Source: Parafilimonas sp. (GTDB taxonomy: Bacteria > Bacteroidota > Bacteroidia > Chitinophagales > Chitinophagaceae). From it: a stretch of 14,791 bases of DNA. The stretch spans positions 1 through 14,791 of the forward strand of contig JAICKT010000062.1 of assembly GCA_025927795.1 (NCBI GenBank), read 5' to 3'. The position numbers and the translations under genes are program-made. The notes under the pieces were generated by a model. That model was not told the origin of the DNA. It was given only the letters and a program-made list of their open reading frames with translations, and ran no database searches. Position 1 is the stretch's first letter. The number at the start of each line of letters is the position of its first letter. Shown here one piece after another: positions 8,405 to 14,708 of this stretch.

Positions 8405-8412
8405 CAAACATA
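8405..8412 (-). promoter_or_regulatory. Candidate Bacteroidota -7 element for the three-gene repair-like operon
   Basis: On the minus strand this reads TATGTTTG, a perfect match to the Bacteroidota primary-sigma -7 consensus TAnnTTTG. It lies 62 bp upstream of the start of the lysine-tailed gene, in the divergent gap to the DUF72 gene. No clear -33 TTTG occurs about 20 bp upstream, so the call rests on the -7 element and position. Confidence 0.45.
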
Positions 8413-8447
8413 TTTATAGCTGGCTTAAAATTGGTTGTTCTTTTATT

Positions 8448-9185
8448 ATGAAAAGCGCAATACATATTGGTACATCTGGCTGGAGCTATAAGCATTGGAA
8501 AAATATATTTTATCCTGAAGGATTAAAAACAATTGACTGGCTTCCGTTTTACGCGCAATCATTTAATATTACTGAACTGAATACAAGCTTTTATCATTTG
8601 CCAAAAATTGAAACCACAAAAGCATGGGCGGAAAAAGTACCGGCAGGTTTTATGTTTTGCCCGAAGATGAGCCGGTATTTAACACACATGAAAAAACTAA
8701 ATGATCCTGAGGAAAGCTTTGAACAATTTTTTGATGTGTTTACGCCGTTAAAACGAAAATTAGGACCCGTGCTAATTCAATTGCCGCCATCGCTTCATTT
8801 TAATTTTGAGAAAGCAGAACATTTATATAAGCTGTGTAAAAAAAATTATGCGTATTATAAATTTGCGATGGAAGTTCGCCATCAAACATGGCTTGAAAAA
8901 GAAAGTTTGGATTTAATGAAGCAATACAATATTGCTTTTGTGATTGCTCAATCAGGTGTACGTTTTCCTTATGCAGAAAATGTAACTGCTCAACATATTT
9001 ATGTGCGGTTTCACGGGCCGCAACAATTATATGCGTCTTCTTATTCTGATGAACAGCTTGAAAATTTTGCAGGCTTATTTAAGCAATGGCAAAAACAGGG
9101 TTATAGTGTTTGGGCTTTTTTTAATAATGATGTTTTTGGATATGCAATAGAAAATGCAAGACGTTTAATAAGCATGTGTAGTTAA
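8448..9185 (+). CDS. DUF72 family protein (TIM-barrel, UPF0759 type)
   Basis: 245 residues, full length for DUF72. Family hallmarks appear in order: IHIGTSGWSYKHW (5-17), ITELNTSFYHLP (41-52), FCPKMSRYLTHMKKL (70-84), a GPVLIQLPPSLHF segment, FAMEVRHQTW, the YVRFHGP segment and WAFFNNDVFGYA near the C-terminus. The fold is a TIM barrel with conserved, enzyme-like polar residues, but no reaction is established. It diverges from the glycosylase operon across 105 bp. The facing genes may share control, though only the opposite-strand side shows a promoter-like element. It ends 31 bp before the convergent FMO gene. Confidence 0.9.
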   Translation: MKSAIHIGTSGWSYKHWKNIFYPEGLKTIDWLPFYAQSFNITELNTSFYHLPKIETTKAWAEKVPAGFMFCPKMSRYLTHMKKLNDPEESFEQFFDVFTPLKRKLGPVLIQLPPSLHFNFEKAEHLYKLCKKNYAYYKFAMEVRHQTWLEKESLDLMKQYNIAFVIAQSGVRFPYAENVTAQHIYVRFHGPQQLYASSYSDEQLENFAGLFKQWQKQGYSVWAFFNNDVFGYAIENARRLISMCS

Positions 9186-9216
9186 GATAATTTTTCAGTG
9201 AATAAAATGGACTATG

Positions 9217-10356
9217 TTATCCATTATAGTTCGAATAAAAATTACAGGAAATATCCTTTGCAATTTTTTGCGCATCCAATGATATCTCTCTTATTTGACC
9301 TGTTGAATTAATCCAGAATCCGCAAAAGTATAAACCATTTTCACCAAAATATTTTTGTTTATTGATATTGAATTTTAAATCATCAAAACGGCTTTTATCT
9401 ACATCAATAATTTCCGCATAATCCCTGTAATAACCAATAGCGCCAACAATAGCATCAAACTCTTTTTGTGTTCCATCAGAAAAATAAACAGTGTTGTTTT
9501 CGATATGATCAATATCGCCGTAAATTTTTATATGCCCTTTGCGAATATGTTTTATTGCACCAATATCAAGCACAGGAATTTTTCCATCTTTTTCAATTTC
9601 TTCAAACGGGCCATAAGGCATTTTTCTTAAACCCAGCTTTGTAATATCGCCAAACATTAGCCGAAGCAGTGGCGCATTAAGTTTATCTGCCGTGCGTGAT
9701 GAAAGCCGGCTCATTAATAAACTTATTTCAAGTATTGGAATGCCGAGAATATCACGCGGAATTATATTTACAGGCGAACGAACAGCCATTGATGGAACTG
9801 CGCCCTGCTCATACAAATCCATTGCAATTTCGCAAGCTGAATTTCCAAAGCCAATAACCAAAACATTTTGCCCCTTAAAATCTTTACCGGTTTTATATTG
9901 ATAACTATGTACAATCTTGCCTGAGAATGTTTCCATGCCTTTCAGATTAATTGGCTTCGCTTTGCCATAAGGGCCTGTGGCTATTATGATATATTCTGAT
10001 TGGTAGGTTTCATTGTTTGTTTTAGTAATCCAATAGTCATTTATTCTTTTTATAGATTTTGCTTCGGTATTAAAAACAGGATTGATATTAAATTCTTTTT
10101 GATAATCTTCTAAATAATCTACTACCTGTTTGCGTGAAGGATAGCGTGGAATTGTGTTGTTGAATTTTTTATATGGCAGGTTTGAAATTCTTTTATTGGT
10201 ATGAAGATGCAGCCGTTGATAATGATTACGCCACGGCGCAGCAACCTGCGATTGCTTTTCAATAATGATATATTTAATGCCATGTTTTTGCAAACATGCA
10301 GCCGATGCAAGACCGGAAATACTTGCACCAATAATAAGTGTGTTTGTTTGTTTCAC
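9217..10356 (-). CDS. FAD/NADPH-dependent flavin-containing monooxygenase-like protein
   Basis: 379 residues. The FAD Rossmann motif is GASISGLASA (10-19), with Ser replacing the common middle glycine. A linker with RLHLHTN and IPRYPSRKQVVDYL follows, then the FMO signature FxGxxxHxxxY as FSGKIVHSYQY (144-154), then a second NADPH-binding Rossmann motif GFGNSACE (169-176), and the ATG-like motif GAIGYYRDY near the C-terminus. The size and order match the compact bacterial YUCCA/CzcO-like group, which oxygenates small substrates; the substrate here is unknown. The neighbours give no pathway. It starts 156 bp downstream of the DHFR-like gene on the same strand, but a continuous operon is not evident. 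Confidence 0.85.
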   Translation of the reverse strand: MKQTNTLIIGASISGLASAACLQKHGIKYIIIEKQSQVAAPWRNHYQRLHLHTNKRISNLPYKKFNNTIPRYPSRKQVVDYLEDYQKEFNINPVFNTEAKSIKRINDYWITKTNNETYQSEYIIIATGPYGKAKPINLKGMETFSGKIVHSYQYKTGKDFKGQNVLVIGFGNSACEIAMDLYEQGAVPSMAVRSPVNIIPRDILGIPILEISLLMSRLSSRTADKLNAPLLRLMFGDITKLGLRKMPYGPFEEIEKDGKIPVLDIGAIKHIRKGHIKIYGDIDHIENNTVYFSDGTQKEFDAIVGAIGYYRDYAEIIDVDKSRFDDLKFNINKQKYFGENGLYFCGFWINSTGQIREISLDAQKIAKDISCNFYSNYNG

Positions 10357-10512
10357 AGCAAAGCGAAAAAGCTTTCACAATGTAAAAATAAAAGTTCAAT
10401 AGCGTTAGATAGTGATAAGAACTGAGGTGAATAGAATTACTGCTGTTTTAATCTTAGCAGAGATTTGCCTGAGCTTATGTGCAAATCCTGATTCTTTTAG
10501 GTATCCTATTTT

Positions 10513-11136
10513 TTAGCTTTTAAGATATTTATCAATTAAAATATGAGCTGCTTCACTTGATAACATTTCTCCAACTCGTTTGTAGTGGGCAATGATAACT
10601 CCTTTGGTTGTGACAACATTCTCGGTCAAGGTAAATGCTGTAGGAACCGTACCATTATTAAACAACTTTTTTCCTTTGCCAAGAATTACAGGAAAAATCC
10701 TGAGATGGAGTTCATCCACCAAACCGTTTTCGAGAAGAAGGTGTGTAAGCTCACTACTGCCCCAAACCTGAATATCCGAACCTTCTGAAATTTTGAGCTG
10801 TTTGATATCTTCCAAACTCCCGAGGAATACAGTGTTTTTCCAATCTGATTTTTTAATCGTATTAGATAAGATGTATTTAGTACCATCATTAATGCCGGGC
10901 CACATGTTTGCATGTTCAGGCCAAAAGGAAGCAAAAATCTCAAATGTTTTTCTGCCAAAAAGATAATCTGCCGTTTGGTTCATTTCTTTTTGTACAGCTT
11001 TACCACTTATTGCATCAGCATTTGCGGCAGTCCAACCTCCATATTTAAAATCCCCCGATGTATCTTCTTCAGAGCCCATGGGTGCTTGCATTACTCCATC
11101 CAAAGTAATATTTGTTGTTACGATAATTTTTCTCAT
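10513..11136 (-). CDS. Dihydrofolate reductase family (RibD C-terminal-like) protein, copy 1
   Basis: 207 residues. Recognisable segments are MRKIIVTTNITLDGV (1-15), DYLFGRKTFEIF (57-68), VWGSSELTHLLL (124-135) and VDELHLRIFPVILGKGKKLF (140-159), the standard pattern of bacterial DHFR-family proteins related to the RibD C-terminal reductase. An NADPH-dependent reduction is likely, but the substrate is unknown; these are not the housekeeping FolA. The C-terminus has about 15 extra residues (SSEAAHILIDKYLKS) beyond the usual domain. Upstream lies a decayed duplicate of the arsR promoter/operator unit (-7 element at 11318-11325), which could drive it with a leader of roughly 175 bases. A second, divergent family member lies at 11926-12498. 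Confidence 0.88.
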   Translation of the reverse strand: MRKIIVTTNITLDGVMQAPMGSEEDTSGDFKYGGWTAANADAISGKAVQKEMNQTADYLFGRKTFEIFASFWPEHANMWPGINDGTKYILSNTIKKSDWKNTVFLGSLEDIKQLKISEGSDIQVWGSSELTHLLLENGLVDELHLRIFPVILGKGKKLFNNGTVPTAFTLTENVVTTKGVIIAHYKRVGEMLSSEAAHILIDKYLKS

Positions 11137-11260
11137 GTGTTTTATTTTTTGTTATGCGTAATTGTTTACCAGCTTTACTTTTTTTTCAACCTATTTGATT
11201 TTAGTATTTCTTAGTGCTGTTGTAACATAAGTCAGCAGCAAGATTTCCAAAGTGTTTACT

Positions 11261-11413
11261 GTTGCTTAAAAATCTCTCATCTTATTATTTAAATTTTGTT
11301 TGCGAAACCATCGGTTACAAACATAAGTGCAACTATATGGTTGCTGAAATTTTTTTGTGAAATACTTTTTTGTTAGAATTAAAATATCAGAAAGTTTGAA
11401 GTAGTTGAGTGTA
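11261..11413 (-). repeat. Decayed duplicate of the arsR promoter/operator unit with arsR 5' relic
   Basis: This stretch aligns with about 14220-14366. From left to right, 11268-11284 matches the first codons of arsR at 14 of 17 bases, with the start ATG changed to ATA and a 1-base loss shortly inside. Two operator-like palindromes at 11304-11318 and 11329-11344 follow, with a -7 element TATGTTTG (minus strand, 11318-11325), then an A/T-rich run. Finally GTTTGAAGTAGTTGAGTGTA (11394-11413) is identical to 14347-14366. The -33 TTTG of the intact copy is TTTC here. It may still bind the repressor and affect the DHFR-like gene at 11136, or be a remnant of cassette duplication. Confidence 0.7.
11329..11344. 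promoter_or_regulatory. ArsR-type operator, relic copy
   Basis: GCAACTATATGGTTGC is an inverted repeat with GCAAC/GTTGC arms and a near-symmetric centre. It differs by one base from the operator at 14287-14302. A second, one-base-shortened element GAAACCATCGGTTAC lies at 11304-11318. Confidence 0.6.
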
Positions 11414-11638
11414 TAATAAATCTAATAAAATAAAAACATTTGCAATGGACATAAGTAGGCTTTACTTATTGCTTGCACCGCATACTGAAGCTTTATTGTT
11501 GAATCATCGCTACAAATGAGGATTAATAGGAGTGGTGAGAAGCTTAAGAAAGTGATAATAAATGAAAAGCCGCATCACGAACAGGTCATAAAGAAATCAC
11601 GGCATAGTTTTTATTAATACTTAGTAAAACATAATAGT
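11414..11638. other. Gene-poor spacer upstream of the small lipoprotein
   Basis: With 11137-11413 this makes about 500 bp without a sizeable gene. No convincing ORF, tRNA or repeat is seen in this part. A 24-codon frame at 11445-11519 has no recognisable features. The leader probably contains the promoter of the lipoprotein gene; TAGTTTTT near 11606 is a one-mismatch -7 candidate without a matching -33. Confidence 0.5.
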
Positions 11639-11764
11639 ATGAAAAAGTATTCAATAATCGTGGCTTTAATTATGGTAATTGGTGTGTCAGTTAGTTCTTG
11701 CAGTGCATCTGCACGAGTAGGTACCAAACATCATGAAGTAGGTGCCGGTACACATGTTAATTAA
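11639..11764 (+). CDS. Small 41-residue lipoprotein, unknown function
   Basis: ATG at 11639 to TAA at 11762-11764. The protein has a basic start (MKKYS), a hydrophobic core (IIVALIMVIGVSV) and a lipobox VSSC with C21, predicting signal peptidase II cleavage and lipidation. The mature peptide is only 21 residues (CSASARVGTKHHEVGAGTHVN), Gly/His-rich, with no domain. Tiny lipoproteins of this shape occur in Bacteroidota, but I cannot name a family. Support comes from the textbook lipobox, the isolated position with its own downstream terminator 72 bp after the stop, and the lack of any competing ORF. The histidines (H31, H32, H39) could suggest metal binding, which is speculative. Confidence 0.7.
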   Translation: MKKYSIIVALIMVIGVSVSSCSASARVGTKHHEVGAGTHVN

Positions 11765-11835
11765 CGATAAAATTAGAGACGTGTACCAATTAGCAGCGTA
11801 TTAAAATCAAGCGATACGCCGCTTATAACTTTATG

Positions 11836-11860
11836 AAGCCCACGAAAGCGGGCTTTTTTA
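11836..11860 (+). terminator. Rho-independent terminator after the small lipoprotein gene
   Basis: AAGCCC (11836-11841) pairs with GGGCTT (11850-11855); one mismatch and an inner C-G pair close a GAAA-type loop, followed by a run of T (11854-11859). The orientation fits the plus-strand lipoprotein gene. A short upstream inverted repeat (AAGCG/CGCTT near 11808-11823) precedes it. Confidence 0.8.
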
Positions 11861-11925
11861 TTTGTTACGTTGCAAACGCATTAGCATTGCATGATCATTA
11901 CAAACACGAACGAATGTGTTTGTTA

Positions 11926-12498
11926 CTATTGTCTGTCCACTGTGTAATCAAGTGCGGTTACCCCGCAAGTAAATTGATGAGTAGTTAATAGTTTTAGTTT
12001 TATTTTGTCTTTAATGTCTATAAACAATGGAATGCCTTGTCCAAGAATAATTGGATTAACAAATAGCCAGTAGCCGTCAATTAAATTTAGTTGAATAAGT
12101 GAATGTGTTGCTGTAGGGCTACCAAAAAGCAAGATGTCTTTATCTTCATTTTGTTTTATTTCATTTATTTCGTTTGAAAGGTTGTCGCTAATAATTTTTG
12201 TCTTAGTCAAACCTGTGTCTTTCATTGTTTTTGATAAAACAATTTTGTAAGCATTATTATACCACTTTGAATGTTCAATATCGTGCTTGCTCGCATCAGG
12301 TTCGTCTCCTGCGGTAGGCCAGTAACTTTCCATCATCTCATAAGTTACTCGTCCATATAATGCAGTGTCGCTTTCGCTTATCCGTTTACCTACATGATCA
12401 AAAATTTCTTCATCAACTTTAATCCAGTCCATTTCTCCGCTAGGTCCTGCTACAAAACCGTCAAGCGATATGTGCATAAATGAAATTATTTTTCTCAT
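11926..12498 (-). CDS. Dihydrofolate reductase family (RibD C-terminal-like) protein, copy 2
   Basis: 190 residues. Segments MRKIISFMHISLDGFVAG (1-18), ALYGRVTYEMMESYWP (46-61), LLFGSPTATHSL (123-134) and ILGQGIPLF (151-159) give the usual DHFR/RibD-like layout, with SGEMDW near the N-terminus typical of the YwjB/YyaP-like group. An NADPH-dependent reductase of unknown substrate is expected. It is clearly diverged from the protein at 10513-11136 and is not a recent duplicate. It lies 187 bp downstream of the HMA-like gene on the same strand, but a strong terminator at 12645-12676 separates them, so it probably has its own promoter, which I could not identify. Confidence 0.88.
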   Translation of the reverse strand: MRKIISFMHISLDGFVAGPSGEMDWIKVDEEIFDHVGKRISESDTALYGRVTYEMMESYWPTAGDEPDASKHDIEHSKWYNNAYKIVLSKTMKDTGLTKTKIISDNLSNEINEIKQNEDKDILLFGSPTATHSLIQLNLIDGYWLFVNPIILGQGIPLFIDIKDKIKLKLLTTHQFTCGVTALDYTVDRQ

Positions 12499-12644
12499 AT
12501 GGTTCTATTTTTATTGTTGTCTATGTTTGTTATTATGGTTTTAAAATGAGTGCTAACGATTAAATTGCGAAACTACTTTTTCTCTCAATCACCAAACCAA
12601 TTGTTTATGTTTTCATATTTGTGAGTAGCAATATTTTATTTTCT

Positions 12645-12676
12645 AAAAAGCCTGCCTTATCGCAGGCAGACTTTTT
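12645..12676 (-). terminator. Terminator of the arsR operon (symmetric hairpin)
   Basis: GCCTGC (12650-12655) and GCAGGC (12662-12667) form a perfect GC-rich stem around CTTATC. A-tracts at 12645-12649 give a T-run on the minus strand just after the stem, 10 bp past the HMA-like stop. T's at 12672-12676 would also let it work on the plus strand, but no plus-strand gene precedes it. Confidence 0.8.
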
Positions 12677-12685
12677 AAATTGTTT

Positions 12686-12895
12686 TTATTCCAAGACTTT
12701 ACACTGATAATTCTCTTTGATGAGCAGTTGAATTATTTTTTCGGATGAAATATTTTTTCCCTGCACTCTTAAAATTTTATCGCAATCATTCAGGTCAAAA
12801 TTTATTTTATGTGCAGGGAATTCTTCAGCTAATTTTTGAATAATAAATTTTGCTTTACGATTACTCCGAACATTAGTTTTAAAAATTTCCACCAT
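12686..12895 (-). CDS. 69-residue HMA-like ferredoxin-fold protein
   Basis: ATG at 12893-12895 gives 69 residues starting MVEIFKTNVRSNRKAKFI, with INFDLNDCDKILRVQG (31-46) and a final NYQCKVLE. The beta-alpha-beta-beta-alpha-beta layout resembles heavy-metal-associated domains, but the CxxC metal motif is missing; only C38 and C65 are present. Similar small proteins in Bacteroidota have no known function. The frame is open far upstream (to 13132), but that part overlaps the VOC gene in another frame and has no family-like content, so the internal ATG is chosen. It starts 37 bp after the VOC stop and is the last gene before the operon terminator. Confidence 0.75.
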   Translation of the reverse strand: MVEIFKTNVRSNRKAKFIIQKLAEEFPAHKINFDLNDCDKILRVQGKNISSEKIIQLLIKENYQCKVLE

Positions 12896-12932
12896 AAAAC
12901 CTGGTTTAAAAATTTTGTTTATACTTTTTGAT

Positions 12933-13364
12933 TTATGCCTTTGCATTTGAATCAAATTCCACCATCCATTCAATACCGTATTTATCTCTAAACATGGCAA
13001 AATAAGAACCCCAGGGGCTGTCGCCAATAGGCATTTCAACAGTTCCGCCTGCTGAAAGGCCATTAAATAATTTATCTGCTTCTTCGCGGCTTTCTGCATT
13101 AACAAATATCTTAGATCTGTTTTCATTTTCATTTACCCGTCCCATAAATTCCGGAACGTCGTTGGCCATTAACATGCTATTGCCAATTGGTAAAGCAATG
13201 TGCATTATCTTATTTGCTTCACTTTCTGGTATTGGATGTTCAATACCTGATAAATCTTTAAAGCGTATAATTTTTGTGAACGCTCCGCCAAATACTGATT
13301 TGTAAAAATTGAATGCTTCTTCTGCATTTCCGTTGAAGTTGATGTGTGGATTGATAAGTGCCAT
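12933..13364 (-). CDS. VOC family protein (PhnB/glyoxalase-like)
   Basis: 143 residues, the normal PhnB-like length. It opens with INPHINFNGNAEEAFNFYKS (4-23), a signature of this group, followed by FGGAF, the HIALPIGNSMLMANDV region (55-70), and SPWGSYFAMFRDKYGIEWM (116-134). Two beta-alpha-beta-beta-beta modules form a VOC fold; members include dioxygenases, isomerases and drug-binding proteins, and the reaction here is unknown. It is the third gene of the ArsR-led group, 65 bp after the SRPBCC stop. SRPBCC and VOC genes often sit together behind ArsR regulators in Bacteroidota, which suggests a shared response to a small molecule. Confidence 0.9.
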   Translation of the reverse strand: MALINPHINFNGNAEEAFNFYKSVFGGAFTKIIRFKDLSGIEHPIPESEANKIMHIALPIGNSMLMANDVPEFMGRVNENENRSKIFVNAESREEADKLFNGLSAGGTVEMPIGDSPWGSYFAMFRDKYGIEWMVEFDSNAKA

Positions 13365-13429
13365 GATTTTATTTTTTTAATTATTAAATTGATTTGTAAA
13401 AATTTTTATTTAAAACTTTTCGAATGAAA

Positions 13430-13927
13430 TTATTTTTTGGATAAAGTGGCTAACAAATTTTCCAGATTGCTCAATGACATTTTCATTCCTTGCGTAAAGC
13501 CATCAAGTATTCTCTCCATTCTTTCAAGCGATTCATTGTAAATACTAATGCTCACTTTTGTTGTTCCGTTTTGTTCGCTAAAAGTATGATCCCATTCAGA
13601 GCCCGGCAATTCCGGATTTTCATCTTTATCTGCAAAAGCATTGTACATTTTGAAGTTGGTCATCGGGGTAATGGAAGTGTATTCCTGTATTGCCCAACGT
13701 TCTTCTCCTTGCGGGCTTATCATTGCATAAAATCTTTTGCCACCCACTTTGAAATCCTGGTATTTTGTTTTAGATGTAAAGGGCTTTGGTGCAATCCATT
13801 GGTCAATCAATTCTGCTTTGGTAAAAGCATCCCATACCAGCGCAAGTTCAGCATCGAATTCCCTTGTTATGAATACCGTTTTTGCTGCTTTGTCAACGGT
13901 AAAATCAAATAGCAAATTGTTGTTCAT
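13430..13927 (-). CDS. SRPBCC / AHSA1-domain protein
   Basis: 165 residues with the AHSA1-type START/SRPBCC pattern: VFITREFDAELALVWDAFTK (18-37), QWIAPKPFTSK (43-53), VGGKRFYAMISPQGEE (61-76) and a C-terminal helix with GFTQGMKMSLSNLENLLA. This fold has a hydrophobic ligand cavity; the ligand is unknown. The frame extends upstream to 14011, but those 28 residues lie inside arsR and lack family content. The preferred start ATG at 13925-13927 overlaps the arsR stop as ATGA, implying translational coupling. It is co-regulated with arsR and probably with the VOC and HMA-like genes. Confidence 0.9.
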   Translation of the reverse strand: MNNNLLFDFTVDKAAKTVFITREFDAELALVWDAFTKAELIDQWIAPKPFTSKTKYQDFKVGGKRFYAMISPQGEERWAIQEYTSITPMTNFKMYNAFADKDENPELPGSEWDHTFSEQNGTTKVSISIYNESLERMERILDGFTQGMKMSLSNLENLLATLSKK

Positions 13928-14244
13928 TTTTTTTGTTTTTTCATTGTTGATAATACTTTGTCGAGTTGATTGAATCGTTTTTCCCAAATTTTTCTGTATT
14001 GCTCTAACCATTTATCTATCTCTTTCATTTTTTCAATTTGAAGTGAATAATAAATCTCTCTGCCTTGTTGTTTCTGTTTTACCAGTTCGCATTCGGTGAG
14101 TATGCGCAGGTGTTTGGAAACAGATTGCCGGGTAGCGTTAAAATTGTTGGCAATGGCGTTTGGTGTCATTGCCTGCAATGCAATTAAGGCGATGATTGCC
14201 CGCCTTGTCGGGTCGGCAATTGCCTGAAAAATATCTCGTCTCAT
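13924..14244 (-). CDS. ArsR-family winged-helix transcriptional repressor
   Basis: 106 residues. MRRDIFQAIADPTRRAIIAL (1-20) is the classic ArsR start, and the recognition region is IANNFNATRQSVSKHLRILT (31-50), followed by the wing (VKQKQQGREIYYSL) and a dimerising C-terminal helix with IDKWLEQYRKIWEKRF. The ELCVCDL cysteine site of arsenic/cadmium sensors is absent, so it is not a canonical metalloid sensor; it belongs to the group paired with SRPBCC genes. It probably represses its own operon by binding two palindromes overlapping its promoter at 14261-14302. Its stop codon overlaps the SRPBCC start (ATGA). Confidence 0.92.
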   Translation of the reverse strand: MRRDIFQAIADPTRRAIIALIALQAMTPNAIANNFNATRQSVSKHLRILTECELVKQKQQGREIYYSLQIEKMKEIDKWLEQYRKIWEKRFNQLDKVLSTMKKQKK

Positions 14245-14260
14245 ATTGATTATTTTTTAA

Positions 14261-14276
14261 GAAACCAATCGGTTGC
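14261..14276. promoter_or_regulatory. ArsR operator, promoter-proximal site
   Basis: On the minus strand GCAACCGATTGGTTTC, an imperfect palindrome centred on AACCGATTGGTT. It begins at the last base of the -7 element of the arsR promoter and is 26 bp from the second site, about 2.5 helical turns. Confidence 0.6.
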
Positions 14277-14307
14277 AAATATAAATGCAACTATTTGGTT
14301 GCACAAA
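14276..14307 (-). promoter_or_regulatory. arsR operon promoter, Bacteroidota type
   Basis: On the minus strand TTTG (14304-14307) is followed after 20 bases by TATATTTG (14276-14283), matching the Bacteroidota primary sigma pattern TTTG-N19/20-TAnnTTTG. The -7 element is about 32 bp upstream of the arsR ATG. Operator palindromes fill the spacer and overlap the -7 end, so a bound repressor would block polymerase. Confidence 0.7.
14287..14302. promoter_or_regulatory. ArsR operator, spacer site
   Basis: GCAACTATTTGGTTGC, with GCAAC/GTTGC arms. It occupies the spacer between the -33 and -7 elements of the arsR promoter and is nearly identical to the relic operator at 11329-11344. Confidence 0.65.
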
Positions 14308-14366
14308 ATTTTTTTGTAAATATTTTTAAAGAGAGAGCCTGAGGGAGTTTGAAGTAGTTGAGTGTA

Positions 14367-14708
14367 ATCTTAGATAGGGCTTCATTTAGGGCTGTGTGCA
14401 AAGCTGCTGCATGTAGTTTAGTGAATATAGCGTATAACGGCTCGGTATTGCCGAAGGCGGGATATTCTGTGTTCCTTCAACCAGTACCAAAGCTTATTTA
14501 TTTTCTTTTGCTGAAGAACATTTGTTGCCCAATAGAATTCCGTCACCCTGATACCGAGATGATTAGCGAAACAATTGCTGATGCTACAACGTCGTGCCCA
14601 CCTTTTGGCAAGTCTCCATGTAACCAAAAAAGCTGTTGAGGCAGTTAGAAAAGTAGTCTGTATATCGCTACAATAACTTTTAATTTCATTATAAAAACCT
14701 CAACAGTT
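14367..14708. other. Non-coding, inverted-repeat-rich region before the IS110 transposase
   Basis: About 340 bp with no credible gene; the frames open here show no protein family. Inverted repeats seen: CTCGGTAT (14441-14448) with ATACCGAG (14551-14558); TTGCCGAAGGCGGG (about 14448-14462) with an imperfect partner CCCACCTTTTGGCAA (about 14597-14611); and CTGTTGAGG (14633-14641) with CCTCAACAG (14698-14706). The last one ends 2 bp before the transposase ATG. Part of this region is probably the left end of the IS110 element; its outer boundary cannot be placed from this window. Confidence 0.5.
14633..14706. repeat. 9-bp inverted repeat flanking the transposase leader
   Basis: CTGTTGAGG and CCTCAACAG are perfectly complementary and 56 bp apart. 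The right arm ends 2 bp before the transposase ATG. As RNA they could close a long hairpin that includes the leader and lies beside the start codon. Confidence 0.6.

Noticed and set aside
10462..10487. Inverted repeat GATTTGC/GCAAATC between the FMO-like and DHFR-like genes
   Set aside because: It forms a hairpin but has no T-run after it on the minus strand, where the upstream gene ends, so a terminator call is not supported.
12591..12605. AAACCAATTGTTTA-like element upstream of the second DHFR-like gene as a third ArsR operator
   Set aside because: It matches only the AACCAATTG core, lacks the GCAAC arms, and has no adjacent promoter element.
12896..13132. Upstream extension of the HMA-like frame
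   Set aside because: It lies inside the VOC gene in another frame and has no family-like content.
13928..14011. N-terminal extension of the SRPBCC protein
   Set aside because: It overlaps arsR coding sequence; the ATGA overlap at 13924-13927 and family alignment favour the shorter start.
14358..14639. Open frame of 93 codons on the plus strand, and a 69-codon frame opposite it (14418-14627)
   Set aside because: Neither begins with a convincing start context nor shows any domain, and the underlying DNA is inverted-repeat-rich non-coding sequence.
14429..14640. Integron attC-like site suggested by GTATAAC and distant inverted arms
   Set aside because: The core sites do not fit RYYYAAC and GTTRRRY, arms are interleaved rather than a simple hairpin, and no integrase or cassette array is visible.
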